Source of the DNA: Fibrobacter sp.
Lineage (GTDB): Bacteria > Fibrobacterota > Fibrobacteria > Fibrobacterales > Fibrobacteraceae
NCBI GenBank assembly: GCA_016295375.1
Contig: JAEDLI010000004.1
Coordinates: 1 to 50,239, forward strand
DNA: 50,239 bases
Reading direction: 5' to 3'
Numbering within the stretch: position 1 is the stretch's first letter; each line of letters begins with the position of its first letter. The position numbers and the translations under genes were made by a program. Shown one piece after another: positions 34,157-42,761 of this stretch. A model generated the notes under the pieces. It saw only the letters and a program-made list of their open reading frames with translations, searched no databases and was not told the origin of the DNA.

Positions 34157-35773
34157 TTACTTTCCAACGGTGGGTTCGGCGGCCTTCCAGGCAGAAGCCT
34201 CGTAACCCATGGTAGAGTAGTCGGTGCGCTGCAGGCTCTTGCCGTAACCATCAGTCTCTTCCAGCCCCTTCCATGTGTCGGAGTAGAGGGTGGCGTCGGA
34301 CCAGTCGTAGTACCACTGGACTACAGATGTTGAGGACGGATCGGTTTCACTGTACACAGCATCATCAAAATCGAAGGGTTCTTTTATCGCCACCGTTTCA
34401 CCGCGGTTCGAAAGCTTACCCTTATAGAGGCAAATCTGCACGTCGCTTGCAATCTTGTAATCGGTGCGAATGGCGCCCGTATCCTTCACCAGGGAATCAG
34501 AAAGCAGCAGCACCCTGCCACCTGCAGGCACGATAGTTCCCGAAGAGAACTCCATGTTGATGCCTTCCACCTTCCAGCCCTTGCTCTTGGAAGCCTTGGT
34601 CACGTAAAGGTTTACCGCCGTATCGGCCTTGTTCACGATTTCCATGAACTCAAAGGGCACGGAACCGCCTTCGAGGGGGTGGTAGTAGATTTCGTCGATA
34701 AAGAGGGGGCCCACCTTCAGGGCCTCGTTGGCAGCCCCCTTGGAGGCCTTTTTCATGGCGCCCTGGGCCGTAGAGCCGTCACTCACATCTATGATACCGC
34801 TACTCAGGTTACTGGCCGCCAGGAGCAGGCTAGATTCGCCACCGGTCTTTTTGCCGCCCACCGTTTCGTAGAGGTAGTAAGAACCGCCATTGGTGTGCAA
34901 GTAAATCACTTCACCGAACACGGACTCGTCATCGGCAGGGAGCACCAGGTAGCCCTTGGCGGGAACCTTACCTTTCTGGATGGTCCATGATGCATTCTTG
35001 TACTTGGATTCAAAAATCCAGCCAGTCACATCCACTTCCTTGTCGCCGGAGTTGTAAAGTTCTACCCAGCCGCTATCCGTTCCCGGCACAAAGGGCTGGA
35101 TTTCGTTCAGGCGTACCGTAATGGGCTCCACATATTCATCGGCAGCACCAGGATTGCCCCACTCTTTTTTGCTTGCGGCCCAGGCACTGGCCTGGCTGGG
35201 GTTTCCGCCCACGAACACGAGGCTGCTGCCGTTACCGTCGGCAAGGCTCGGCCAAGGCGGCTCCTTGCTGAAGGCACAGCTCACGTCGCCAGCGCCTGTC
35301 AGCTTCACGTCGATAACGTCACCTTCGTTGGAAAGCTTGGCAATGGAATCGGTCTTTACGTCCTTTTCCCAGGGGCCAAACAGACGGCCCGCAAAATCCG
35401 GATAGGTCTTCTTGAACAGGTCGGGGTCGTTGGTCACCACGATGTATTCGTTAGTATCCAGAGGTTCCGCCGGGAAATAGTAGGTCACCGCCCCGTCCAG
35501 ATGGAGGTTAAAGTACTGCATGTCGCTCATGGCAGACCCGCCGATAATTTTCAGTTCCACCCATTCAAGAGCTGAATTTTCGGGAGCGTTGTACATGACT
35601 TCGGTAATCATCACGTAGGCGCCACCCGCCTCGGTAGAATTCTGGTCGTAGCCGCTGTCTTCGCCTTTCGGGTCGTCGCCACCACTAGAAGAACTGTCGG
35701 AACAAGCCGAAAACAAGCCAGCCATGGCAAAGGTTGCCACCGCACCTACTATAGACCATTTTTTCGAGAGCAT
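34157..35773 (-). CDS. Lamin-tail-domain lipoprotein
   Basis: A 538-residue protein from the ATG at 35773, chosen because AAAGGAGG lies 4 bases before it. A lipoprotein signal ends LFSAC (Cys24), followed by a SDSSSSGGDD linker. Three lamin-tail-like (LTD) domains follow: VMITEVMYNAPENSALEWVEL (about 55-170), VRLNEIQPFVPGTDSGWVEL (about 215-300) and FIDEIYYHPLEGGSVPFEFMEI (about 365-460). These Ig-like folds occur in bacterial surface and extracellular proteins, often nucleases or adhesins. No enzymatic domain is visible, so it is probably a surface-exposed binding lipoprotein. Confidence 0.82.
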   Translation of the reverse strand: MLSKKWSIVGAVATFAMAGLFSACSDSSSSGGDDPKGEDSGYDQNSTEAGGAYVMITEVMYNAPENSALEWVELKIIGGSAMSDMQYFNLHLDGAVTYYFPAEPLDTNEYIVVTNDPDLFKKTYPDFAGRLFGPWEKDVKTDSIAKLSNEGDVIDVKLTGAGDVSCAFSKEPPWPSLADGNGSSLVFVGGNPSQASAWAASKKEWGNPGAADEYVEPITVRLNEIQPFVPGTDSGWVELYNSGDKEVDVTGWIFESKYKNASWTIQKGKVPAKGYLVLPADDESVFGEVIYLHTNGGSYYLYETVGGKKTGGESSLLLAASNLSSGIIDVSDGSTAQGAMKKASKGAANEALKVGPLFIDEIYYHPLEGGSVPFEFMEIVNKADTAVNLYVTKASKSKGWKVEGINMEFSSGTIVPAGGRVLLLSDSLVKDTGAIRTDYKIASDVQICLYKGKLSNRGETVAIKEPFDFDDAVYSETDPSSTSVVQWYYDWSDATLYSDTWKGLEETDGYGKSLQRTDYSTMGYEASAWKAAEPTVGK

Positions 35774-35839
35774 AGAGCCTCCTTTCATTGACAAAAAATA
35801 ACTTTTTTGTTTTCCCGAAATAAAACATTTTCAACCGTT

Positions 35840-36733
35840 CTAAGGTTTATAATACGCATAGGGCACCCAGTCAACACCTATATGTACCCAATCCGATATA
35901 TTGCGGTGGGGGTATTCAATTTCTTCCCCATCGTAATAACTTTGATAAAAGTCAACTTCTCCTTTTATGTAATCTTCACGTTGCCTAAACAATGGATACA
36001 TGCCGTCACAAAAAAGACATGCATTTAGGCACACCTGTAAAAGAGAATCCGAAACAACCATGGAATCTTTCGTAAAATAGCAATAATCCAAAATCAATTC
36101 TATTTTTTCATGATTCAAAGTAAAGCCTCCGTCCTCATAAGACATGCTGTCCATCACTTCCGGCAGGAACATCTTATAAACGAAATGAACAATGTTTTTT
36201 TCGGAGTCCTCTATTTCAACATCAACTACACCTGAAGAATCCGCTAAAATTAGCATTTCGTCTTCCATAGTTTTTTTCGCATCCTTAAGCATATCCATAT
36301 CGTCAAAAAATACTATAGAAGTTTTATAATGTAATGGAAAATCGTTCCTTCCAGAATACGACCTGTCAGAAGCATAAGACAATATTCCATGCGTAGAATC
36401 ATTCCTCGTTCTCACTTTCACATTTGAAAAATCCATAGTTCCATTGTGATATGTATGAACCGACCCAGAAGACCCATCTGGCCTATGGCTTACATTACTC
36501 GTAGAAGTCACCAACCCCAATGCTGCTAAACCACACTCATAATTTCCAGATCCCCTATAGTAGCATTTTTCTGAAAGAACCAGCTTCTGCCCATTGGTAA
36601 ATAGAAAGGGACCCTCAATATCAACGTCATATTCGCGAATGTCAAAACCCGCATTAGAACTCGGTCCAAACAGACTTCCACAAGACGAAAAAAAGAGTGC
36701 CAATAAAGCAATAACAAGCAAAAAAAATTTCAT
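35840..36733 (-). CDS. Lipoprotein of unknown function (paralogue A)
   Basis: A 297-residue lipoprotein (signal KFFLLVIALLALFFSSC, Cys18). No known domain. It is a clear paralogue of the upstream gene: shared stretches include DFSNVKVRTRNDS / DFSKTKIHTKKDS, HGILSY / HSILSY and MLILADSSGVVDVEIEDSEKNIVHFVYKM / PMLIEADDDGVVEFELVDAARKHVHINYQM. Its base composition is markedly more AT-rich than neighbouring genes, suggesting separate origin. In the frame-restored version of the upstream gene, the two overlap by ATGA and would be translationally coupled. Confidence 0.75.
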   Translation of the reverse strand: MKFFLLVIALLALFFSSCGSLFGPSSNAGFDIREYDVDIEGPFLFTNGQKLVLSEKCYYRGSGNYECGLAALGLVTSTSNVSHRPDGSSGSVHTYHNGTMDFSNVKVRTRNDSTHGILSYASDRSYSGRNDFPLHYKTSIVFFDDMDMLKDAKKTMEDEMLILADSSGVVDVEIEDSEKNIVHFVYKMFLPEVMDSMSYEDGGFTLNHEKIELILDYCYFTKDSMVVSDSLLQVCLNACLFCDGMYPLFRQREDYIKGEVDFYQSYYDGEEIEYPHRNISDWVHIGVDWVPYAYYKP

Positions 36734-36860
36734 AGGGCGCCATTGTTGTAATAGAGTACTCTATTGCCTTGAGGATAGAACTGAATGTATTGACCATATA
36801 CAAGGGGAATCCTTTGGGCAGGGCCCTCCCCTTCGTCATACGAATAACTTTTTTCCCTAT

Positions 36861-37676
36861 TTAGGCATCCCCCAAACAGGGGGGGGGGGAGTGAACAAAA
36901 GGTAAATACGAGCCATAAACTATATCAGATTGGGCTGCACATTTTTTTAGAATCGAATTAGGGATAAATTCGCTCATATTAGCAGAATCAAGAGTTATGT
37001 TTTCATAAAAACAAGAATCTTTTATAAACAAAAAAAAAGGATTGTCCTTTTTCAAGGCAACGCCCTCATCATTCCAAACAATATAATCCTTGGAACGATG
37101 CACTTGCATTTGATAATTTATATGTACATGTTTTCTTGCGGCATCAACCAATTCAAACTCCACGACACCGTCATCATCCGCTTCTATCAACATCGGGTTA
37201 TTCCTTTGCACACAGTCCCTCAGTCCCTCAATTTTTTTCACTTCTAGATTTTCTTTTTCAAAAAAAGATGTATCCATATTTAAATCTATACTCCAAAATG
37301 GATATACAGAGACTATTGGTATTAAAGCTTCAGTAAAGTATTCCCTTTCATCACAATCTCTATTTCCAATCAGCGTATATGATAATATGGAATGCAAAGA
37401 ATCCTTTTTTGTATGTATCTTGGTTTTTGAAAAATCCGTGTTATCAAAATAAATTCTCTCTAGTCCAGAACCAATACCATATGCAAATAAACCACATTGG
37501 GGCAACATCTGTTTTTCGTAATAGATGCAGGTTTCGACAAAAAAAATAGGCCACTCATAGTCAAAAAGGAAATCCCCAGACATTTTAGATTTATGTAGCA
37601 AGGATTCTTCGCTACTACTAGGATTACTACAACCCCAAAACAATACGCACAGCATAAAAATACACAACCCAAACAT
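36861..37676 (-). CDS. Lipoprotein of unknown function (paralogue B), frame broken at a C11 tract
   Basis: As sequenced this is a 271-residue lipoprotein from the ATG at 37676, chosen for the GAGGTGAGT ribosome site and signal LCIFMLCVLFWGC. It ends SPPPCLGDA soon after a run of 11 C (plus-strand G, 36879-36889). With one more C, the frame continues another 50 residues or so, through SPPPPLFGGCLNREKSYSYD and QRIPLVYGQYIQFYPQGNRV, ending in TGA overlapping the next start (ATGA, 36733-36730). That extension resembles the C-terminus of paralogue A (SYYDGEEIEYPHRN, VPYAYYKP). The gene is therefore probably full-length at C12 and either phase-variable or misread here. Confidence 0.7.
   Translation of the reverse strand: MFGLCIFMLCVLFWGCSNPSSSEESLLHKSKMSGDFLFDYEWPIFFVETCIYYEKQMLPQCGLFAYGIGSGLERIYFDNTDFSKTKIHTKKDSLHSILSYTLIGNRDCDEREYFTEALIPIVSVYPFWSIDLNMDTSFFEKENLEVKKIEGLRDCVQRNNPMLIEADDDGVVEFELVDAARKHVHINYQMQVHRSKDYIVWNDEGVALKKDNPFFLFIKDSCFYENITLDSANMSEFIPNSILKKCAAQSDIVYGSYLPFVHSPPPCLGDA
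36879..36889. repeat. Homopolymeric G11/C11 tract in coding sequence
   Basis: Eleven consecutive G on the plus strand. Its length decides the reading frame at the 3' end of the lipoprotein gene; 12 would restore an ORF that overlaps the downstream gene. Confidence 0.9.
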
Positions 37677-37743
37677 ACTCACCTCAACAAAAGTGATTTC
37701 ATTTTCTTCCCCACTAGAATTTAAAAATGCGGACACACCGCCA

Positions 37744-38562
37744 TTAAAAATTTCCCGCGAGCCTAGTCCAATAGGGGTCCTTGAAATCCTTGGGGTGTTC
37801 ATAGACCCTGGACCACTCCGCAGCGGCATTTCCGAATTTCGAAAAACCGCCCCGCTGCAGGTTCAAGAAACGTATCAAGTCAATCATCCAGAAGGGCACC
37901 TGGGAACAGGGGCACTTCAGTTCCAACACGGCGTCGCAGCCCGGCTTGAAAAAGCGGGGCAGCCCCGTAGAATGCATGTAGTGGGGATCCACCGTGTAGT
38001 CAAAACCCGTCTCTTCCCGAAAACGCATGCCCGTATCGATAGTCACCCGGGAATATTCCTCCCTAAGCCCGAACCAGGCCCGGCGTTTGTACTGGGTCAA
38101 AAGTCTCGGGTGAGCGTTGTGGAGGTGGGTCTTGTACAAAAAATCTTTCAGGTACTTGCGGTCCGTGTCGCTCTTGCAGGGCCAATCTTCCGGTTTCATG
38201 TTCCAGACTTCGCCGGGGCTTATCCCCTTGATGGTGGCGCGGCTCTTGTAGCAGACCTCTTTCACCTTCCGCTTGCTTTCGAAATGGAAGGTGCCGTCTT
38301 GTGCCGGGTGTTCACCATAGGTGCGGATACGCATGTTGAAGCGGTCCAGCAGCCTCGCCTTTTTCCAGCCGAGGAATGTCCAGCGGTCCGAATCCAGGTA
38401 CAGGTTGGTAATCCAGTAGAAATGTCCCGGCGTAATCTGGGAATAATGGTCCTCTTCGCAATAGGGCGCAATGAATTCGCCGATACGGTCCGCCCATGCC
38501 ACAGGAATGTGGTACTTGAGCTCGAAACGCTCCAACAGGCTAAAACCGCGGGCTTCGGCCAT
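37744..38562 (-). CDS. VTC-domain polyphosphate polymerase
   Basis: A 272-residue protein that is essentially only the VTC tunnel domain, known from yeast Vtc4 to make inorganic polyphosphate from ATP. It has RFELKY at about 12-17, NLYLDSDRW, RIRTYG, FESKRKV, the SRVTIDTGMRF strand and ELKCP near the C-terminus. No SPX or membrane domain is attached. The start overlaps the previous stop by one base (TAATG at 38562). Partners in the operon are the DUF4956 membrane protein, a fusion protein and a TolC-like outer-membrane protein. Catalysis is inferred from the family; bacterial VTC proteins are mostly untested. Confidence 0.87.
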   Translation of the reverse strand: MAEARGFSLLERFELKYHIPVAWADRIGEFIAPYCEEDHYSQITPGHFYWITNLYLDSDRWTFLGWKKARLLDRFNMRIRTYGEHPAQDGTFHFESKRKVKEVCYKSRATIKGISPGEVWNMKPEDWPCKSDTDRKYLKDFLYKTHLHNAHPRLLTQYKRRAWFGLREEYSRVTIDTGMRFREETGFDYTVDPHYMHSTGLPRFFKPGCDAVLELKCPCSQVPFWMIDLIRFLNLQRGGFSKFGNAAAEWSRVYEHPKDFKDPYWTRLAGNF

Positions 38563-39953
38563 TACTTGAGGCCCTCCCGCAGGTGGTTTTTCACATTGGG
38601 GTTCGCAAAGATTCCCGTGTAAGTCAGCAAGACCAGGTAACGATCAAAGATATCGTATTCCAACTTCAAGGCCTTCAGGTCGCTTTCCAGGGCGCTTTCC
38701 CGTGCCCGCAACAGCAGAAGCGGGTCCGCCCCTGCCGACTGGGCAAAGTCCTCAAAGAGGTTTCCGGCATTCACCTTTTCCACAAAGTCCTTCTGCACCT
38801 TCCACTGGGCCACCAGGGCCACGATTTCTTCGGACAGGCGGGAAACCTTTTGCGTCAAAGTGCGTACGGCATCCAGGTAATCGCTCTCGGCGTCCAGTTC
38901 ATCCACCTGATTACGTAATGCGTTCCCGTTGTTATCGTCAAAGAACGGGAGCCTTATGGCCAGGTTCACAAAGAACTTGTCCTTCAACTGACGGTCATCC
39001 TTGTCGGGAACCAGGAATTCGGCCGTTCCATCACAGTTGATGGAAGAGCAGCCCGTCTTGTCCAGCCAGTCCTTATAATAGTCGTTGTAGGCTCCATAGG
39101 GGCCCACGTCGCCGGCATCCAGTTCCTTGTACTTTTTCATCAGGGATTCAATCTTCAGGGAATAGCCCACGCCGATATGGGAAATGAAATCGTTTCCCTT
39201 GGCCAGATCCCGCTTGGACTTGGCCTGTTCGTATTCCATCTTGGACTTGGCCTTCATGACTTCGGGGAACTGGTCGTTTACCGCAATGCCGTCTTGCAGT
39301 CCCTTGGCAAGTTCGTCCATGGTAGGGAGCCACGAGGTGTCCAGGCCCACGGAATCAAAGTCAGGCACCCAGGACTTGAGTTTCAGCTCCGCATCTTTCA
39401 GGGCGGTACTATCTCCCAGGAGTTCTGCACGGCGGGCGGATTCCTGCTCCAGGGCCACAATCAGGTCCTGGGAATTGAAGGTTTCGCTCCCAGCCTTCAG
39501 ATGGAGCACTTCGATTCGGTCCAGGTTCACCTGGTAAAGCTGCTTGTCAATTTCGGCAATCTTCCGGCGGATGACATAGCGGAGCGCCCGCTCGTAGCGG
39601 TCGTAAAGCAGGTACGAACGGTCCACCGCCAGGCGGGCTTTCTGGTAATCCCGCAGGGTTTCGTACTGCCGCTTGTCCGCAGAGCCTATACCGAAGGACT
39701 TCGGCTTGAGGCGCAGTTCAAAGTCGTGCTTGGCAAAGCTGAAACCGTCCAGCTGGTAACGGAATTCCAGATTATCCCACAGCTTGGTTCCCACATCCTG
39801 GGAAGCCGCCTGGGAGCGTTTTTCCGACGTCTGGAAAACCGGGTCCTTATCTACGGACTCCACCAGCTGCTCCCAGGTCAAGGGGGCGGCTACGGCGGCA
39901 ACAGAAAGGATTGCCACAAAAGACGCAGTAATAAAAAGCCTTTTATCGTACAT
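38562..39953 (-). CDS. Divergent TolC-like outer-membrane protein of the polyphosphate operon
   Basis: A 463-residue protein with a signal peptide (KRLFITASFVAILSVAAVA) and the opening APLTWEQLVESVDKDPVFQTSEKRSQAAS, typical of outer membrane factors. Long helical, Lys/Glu/Leu-rich hairpins span about 95-250 and 330-450 with an internal duplication (WEQLVESVDKDPVFQTSEK / MDELAKGLQDGIAVNDQFPEVMKAKSKM). A Cys-containing loop (KTGCSSINCDGTAEF) lies in the middle. Sequence is far from TolC itself. It probably forms a trimeric channel with the MFP encoded 26 bases upstream. No Shine-Dalgarno sequence is visible. Confidence 0.75.
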   Translation of the reverse strand: MYDKRLFITASFVAILSVAAVAAPLTWEQLVESVDKDPVFQTSEKRSQAASQDVGTKLWDNLEFRYQLDGFSFAKHDFELRLKPKSFGIGSADKRQYETLRDYQKARLAVDRSYLLYDRYERALRYVIRRKIAEIDKQLYQVNLDRIEVLHLKAGSETFNSQDLIVALEQESARRAELLGDSTALKDAELKLKSWVPDFDSVGLDTSWLPTMDELAKGLQDGIAVNDQFPEVMKAKSKMEYEQAKSKRDLAKGNDFISHIGVGYSLKIESLMKKYKELDAGDVGPYGAYNDYYKDWLDKTGCSSINCDGTAEFLVPDKDDRQLKDKFFVNLAIRLPFFDDNNGNALRNQVDELDAESDYLDAVRTLTQKVSRLSEEIVALVAQWKVQKDFVEKVNAGNLFEDFAQSAGADPLLLLRARESALESDLKALKLEYDIFDRYLVLLTYTGIFANPNVKNHLREGLK

Positions 39954-39960
39954 TCACAAA

Positions 39961-39988
39961 CCTACACATTCCACATTACTCACAACTC
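39961..39988. repeat. Heptamer array inside the operon, four units
   Basis: On the minus strand: GAGTTGT, GAGTAAT, GTGGAAT, GTGTAGG. It encodes the last residues and the TGA stop of the membrane fusion gene and fills the gap to the next gene. Confidence 0.6.
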
Positions 39989-41074
39989 ATCGCCGCTGCC
40001 GAAAATGGCTTCCATAATCTGGGTCGCCAGGTCCTTGATCTTGCCTTCTTCGGAAATGGCCACCATCTCTCCCAGCAAGAAAGAATTTTCTTCAGGAATC
40101 TTAATGGTCACTTCACGACCATACACGGGCATGTCGGGCATTTTCCACATGCGGTCCGGGAACACCACGATACGGCTAGAAAGGCCGACCACCTCGCCCT
40201 TGATGGGCTTGCCCTTGCCGCCCAGAGTGCGGATCTCTACATCTTTGCCCAGGTTCATGCGCTGGTAGACCTGCTCGTTGATATAGCCGCGGATTAAAGA
40301 TGGGGACTTGTGAGTCAAAGTCACGATAGGCGTAAAGCTGGAAACTTTTTCACCTTCACGCACATTCACGCTGCCCACCACCCAGTTTTCCTTGGCAATC
40401 TGCACCAGGTCCGCCTGTTCCTTTTTGAGCTGTTCCAGTTCTTTGTGCAAGGTAGCGGCCTCGGTGGCGCCACTTTTCCTTTGAAGACTACGGCTCCCCT
40501 GCAAGAGGGCAATCTGCTCGTTGGCGTTTTTCTCGGCCAGGGCCAGTTCGTCTTTCAAGTTCTTGATCTGCATGGCCATGCCGTCGTTGCCGCCGGCCTT
40601 GGCGTTATTTCCGCTCAGGCTTTTCAACTTAGAAGAAATTTCCTTGTTCTTCTGGTATTCCGTTTCCAACCTGTTGATTTCGAACCGGAGAGCCGCACTG
40701 CGGGTAGCAAGGTCCGCCTTTACAGAGGCCACACGCTGGTCGATATCCGCCTTGTTCAGGCTGCTACGGCCCTCGATGGCGTCCAGTTCCCGGGTCACTT
40801 CGTTAATGCGAAGGGTCAAGTCGGGGCGGTTCAGTTCCACGATGGTGTCACCCGCCTTGATTTCTTGACCGGGCATCACGTGGACCTTCACGATTTCGGT
40901 AGCGCTAGGCACACTGATGATAGTTTCAGAAGCTTCGGCAATGCCCTGGAACAGGGCGACGTTTCCCTGGTAAAAATACCCCAGACCCACCACAGCCACT
41001 ACGGCCAGAATCCAGGCGATAGAAAGCTTGCGCTTGTAGATAGAAGAAATGAGGAATGTGTTTTTCAAAGCCAT
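39980..41074 (-). CDS. HlyD-like membrane fusion protein of the polyphosphate operon
   Basis: A 364-residue adaptor with an N-terminal anchor (LSIAWILAVVAVVGLGYFY), a first lipoyl half (IVSVPSATEIVKVHVMPGQEIKAGDTIVELN), a coiled-coil hairpin at about 95-225 and a second half with ENWVVGSVNVREGEKVSSFTPIVTL. The C-terminal beta-barrel includes RGYINEQVYQRMNLGKDVEIRTLGGKGKPIKGEVVGLS. It has a GGGAGGA ribosome site 13 bases after DUF4956. Its stop codon lies in heptamer units GAGTTGT-GAGTAAT-GTGGAAT (minus strand, 39988-39961). Confidence 0.82.
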   Translation of the reverse strand: MALKNTFLISSIYKRKLSIAWILAVVAVVGLGYFYQGNVALFQGIAEASETIISVPSATEIVKVHVMPGQEIKAGDTIVELNRPDLTLRINEVTRELDAIEGRSSLNKADIDQRVASVKADLATRSAALRFEINRLETEYQKNKEISSKLKSLSGNNAKAGGNDGMAMQIKNLKDELALAEKNANEQIALLQGSRSLQRKSGATEAATLHKELEQLKKEQADLVQIAKENWVVGSVNVREGEKVSSFTPIVTLTHKSPSLIRGYINEQVYQRMNLGKDVEIRTLGGKGKPIKGEVVGLSSRIVVFPDRMWKMPDMPVYGREVTIKIPEENSFLLGEMVAISEEGKIKDLATQIMEAIFGSGDEL

Positions 41075-41087
41075 TTTCGTTCCTCCC

Positions 41088-41771
41088 CTACATGTCCGTG
41101 GTGGCGTCCTGCATCATGAACTGGATGTCAGAAAGCCCCTCCACCTTGGAGAGTTCCGCAAGGACTTCGGCTGCAGGCTTAGACGCCTTCAGCTTTATCT
41201 GGTAGGCCACGTCTATGCGCTCGCCGCCGTTTACCTCCCGCATGGTTATCAAAATAAACGTTTTCAAATTTTTCCGCAAAATCTTTTCCGTTTCCAGGCG
41301 GGGTTCCGATGTATTGGGCATGGCAAAGCGGAGCATACCGTCAAAGAAATGCTTGGTGCCAAGACCCGTGCGAGAAAGCAAGAAGGCAACGATACAGAAA
41401 GCAAGAGTTCCGCCCACGGCAGCGCCCCAGGCATACACGCCACAACCGATGCCCGCGCCCAAGGCCGCAAAGATGAACATGATGTCGCGGGGGTCCTTGA
41501 AACTGGTGCGGAAGCGGACAATGGATAGCGCACCCAGCATGCCCAGGCCGCGGCCCACGTTGTCGCCGATGGCCTGCATCACCGTAGCGGCCACCACCGA
41601 GCTGAGCACCAGGGCCTGCACATAGTTCCTGGAATAGGAAAGTCCCAGAAAGGTCCGTTCGTAGGTCCAGCCGATAATGGACGAAAGCACAAAGGCCAAC
41701 AAAAGCGTATAGGCCAGGGTAATGATAGTGGCGTTTGCCGTACTGGATTGAACAGCCAATAAGTCGAGCAT
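41088..41771 (-). CDS. DUF4956 membrane protein, first gene of the polyphosphate operon
   Basis: A 227-residue protein with about four membrane helices in its first 130 residues: TIITLAYTLLLAFVLSSIIG, YVQALVLSSVVAATVMQAI, IMFIFAALGAGIGCGVYAWG, VGGTLAFCIVAFLL. It has the DUF4956 signature GLGMLGALSIVRFRTSFKDPRDI and a soluble C-terminal domain (VDVAYQIKLKASKPAAEVLAELSKVEGL). DUF4956 proteins are commonly encoded beside VTC polymerases, so a role in handling the polymer at the membrane is likely. ACGGAG lies before the ATG. A TATCTTTTATTG box at 41803-41791 may be the operon promoter. Confidence 0.85.
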   Translation of the reverse strand: MLDLLAVQSSTANATIITLAYTLLLAFVLSSIIGWTYERTFLGLSYSRNYVQALVLSSVVAATVMQAIGDNVGRGLGMLGALSIVRFRTSFKDPRDIMFIFAALGAGIGCGVYAWGAAVGGTLAFCIVAFLLSRTGLGTKHFFDGMLRFAMPNTSEPRLETEKILRKNLKTFILITMREVNGGERIDVAYQIKLKASKPAAEVLAELSKVEGLSDIQFMMQDATTDM

Positions 41772-41934
41772 AGAAACTCCGTTGTTTACTCCAATAAAAG
41801 ATACTTTTTTAGGGGGATTTTATCCCAACACTTTAACTACTTAAACGATATTATTCAACGCTCTTAATTTTTTTTTACAAAGAGCGGGAAGAAACACCTC
41901 TATTTTTCGATTCCCAGCAGGCATCCCGTCTATT
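41772..41934. other. Boundary between polyphosphate operon and restriction locus
   Basis: 163 AT-rich bases with the operon's possible promoter (about 41791-41803) and an inverted repeat CGCTCTT/AAGAGCG (41859-41885) around a T-run that could end integrase transcription. No gene seen. Confidence 0.4.
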
Positions 41935-42684
41935 TCACCACGTCACCACCTTATTTACGACTTCACGTTGTTCACTTGCAGTCTGGCGCAAATAAATACG
42001 TGTCGTTTCAATATGTTCGTGCCCCATAAGGTCGGCAAGTAAAGCGATGTCATTCCGTTTCTCCAAGAAATTCTTGGCAAACCGGTGACGGAACGAATGG
42101 GGATAAACAACGGCTTCGTCTAGGCCATATTTCTTTGCGAACGTTTTCAGTTGCGAGGCAATCCCCCGCGGGGTAATCTGCTTGCCAAAACGGTTTAGGA
42201 ACAGGTATCCGCTGGAACGGCCTTCACTTTCCAACCAACGCAAAGCTTCTTTTTGTAATATCTCAGGAATGTAGAGCCGACGCAACTTTCCACCCTTTCC
42301 GTAGATGTCGAAATATCCGCACTCCACATGTTCCACCTTGAGTTTCACCAGTTCGCCCACACGGGCGCCCGTCGCCGAAAGAAACCACACTACAAAATAC
42401 CACTTGGTTTGACCATCTTGCAACAGACTCGTCTTCAAAAATTTGTAATCCGCATTGCTGATGACATTTTCAAGAAAACTCTTTTGCTGCACCTTGACAT
42501 TCTTGACTCGGAGTTTTGATTTTCCTGCGTAATCCAGATATTTATTAATGCCCTGGATCCGCAAATTAACGGTCTTGGGCTTGAAATTTTCCAGAAGAAA
42601 ACTCTTGTAATCAGCTAACGATTTGCGACCTAATCGCCCGAAATGCGACTTGAAGAAGTCCGCCGTCCAGCAATACGAATCCAT
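41935..42684 (-). CDS. Tyrosine recombinase (putative hsdS invertase)
   Basis: A 249-residue integrase with a short N-terminal core-binding domain and a full catalytic domain: Arg108 (ATGARVGEL), Lys133 (GKGGKLRRL), His196-x-x-Arg199 (PHSFRH), His222 (MGHEHIETT) and nucleophile Tyr231 (RIYLR). Position beside type I specificity genes with 20-bp inverted repeats indicates it rearranges hsdS, as known for recombinases of phase-variable type I loci in other bacteria. No phage genes accompany it. Confidence 0.88.
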   Translation of the reverse strand: MDSYCWTADFFKSHFGRLGRKSLADYKSFLLENFKPKTVNLRIQGINKYLDYAGKSKLRVKNVKVQQKSFLENVISNADYKFLKTSLLQDGQTKWYFVVWFLSATGARVGELVKLKVEHVECGYFDIYGKGGKLRRLYIPEILQKEALRWLESEGRSSGYLFLNRFGKQITPRGIASQLKTFAKKYGLDEAVVYPHSFRHRFAKNFLEKRNDIALLADLMGHEHIETTRIYLRQTASEQREVVNKVVTW

Positions 42685-42761
42685 CGTATTTACTGCAAGG
42701 TTCTACCCTTCTAGATATTGGTAAAACGAAGGTCTTTCGGCAAGGTAGAAGACGAAACTAG

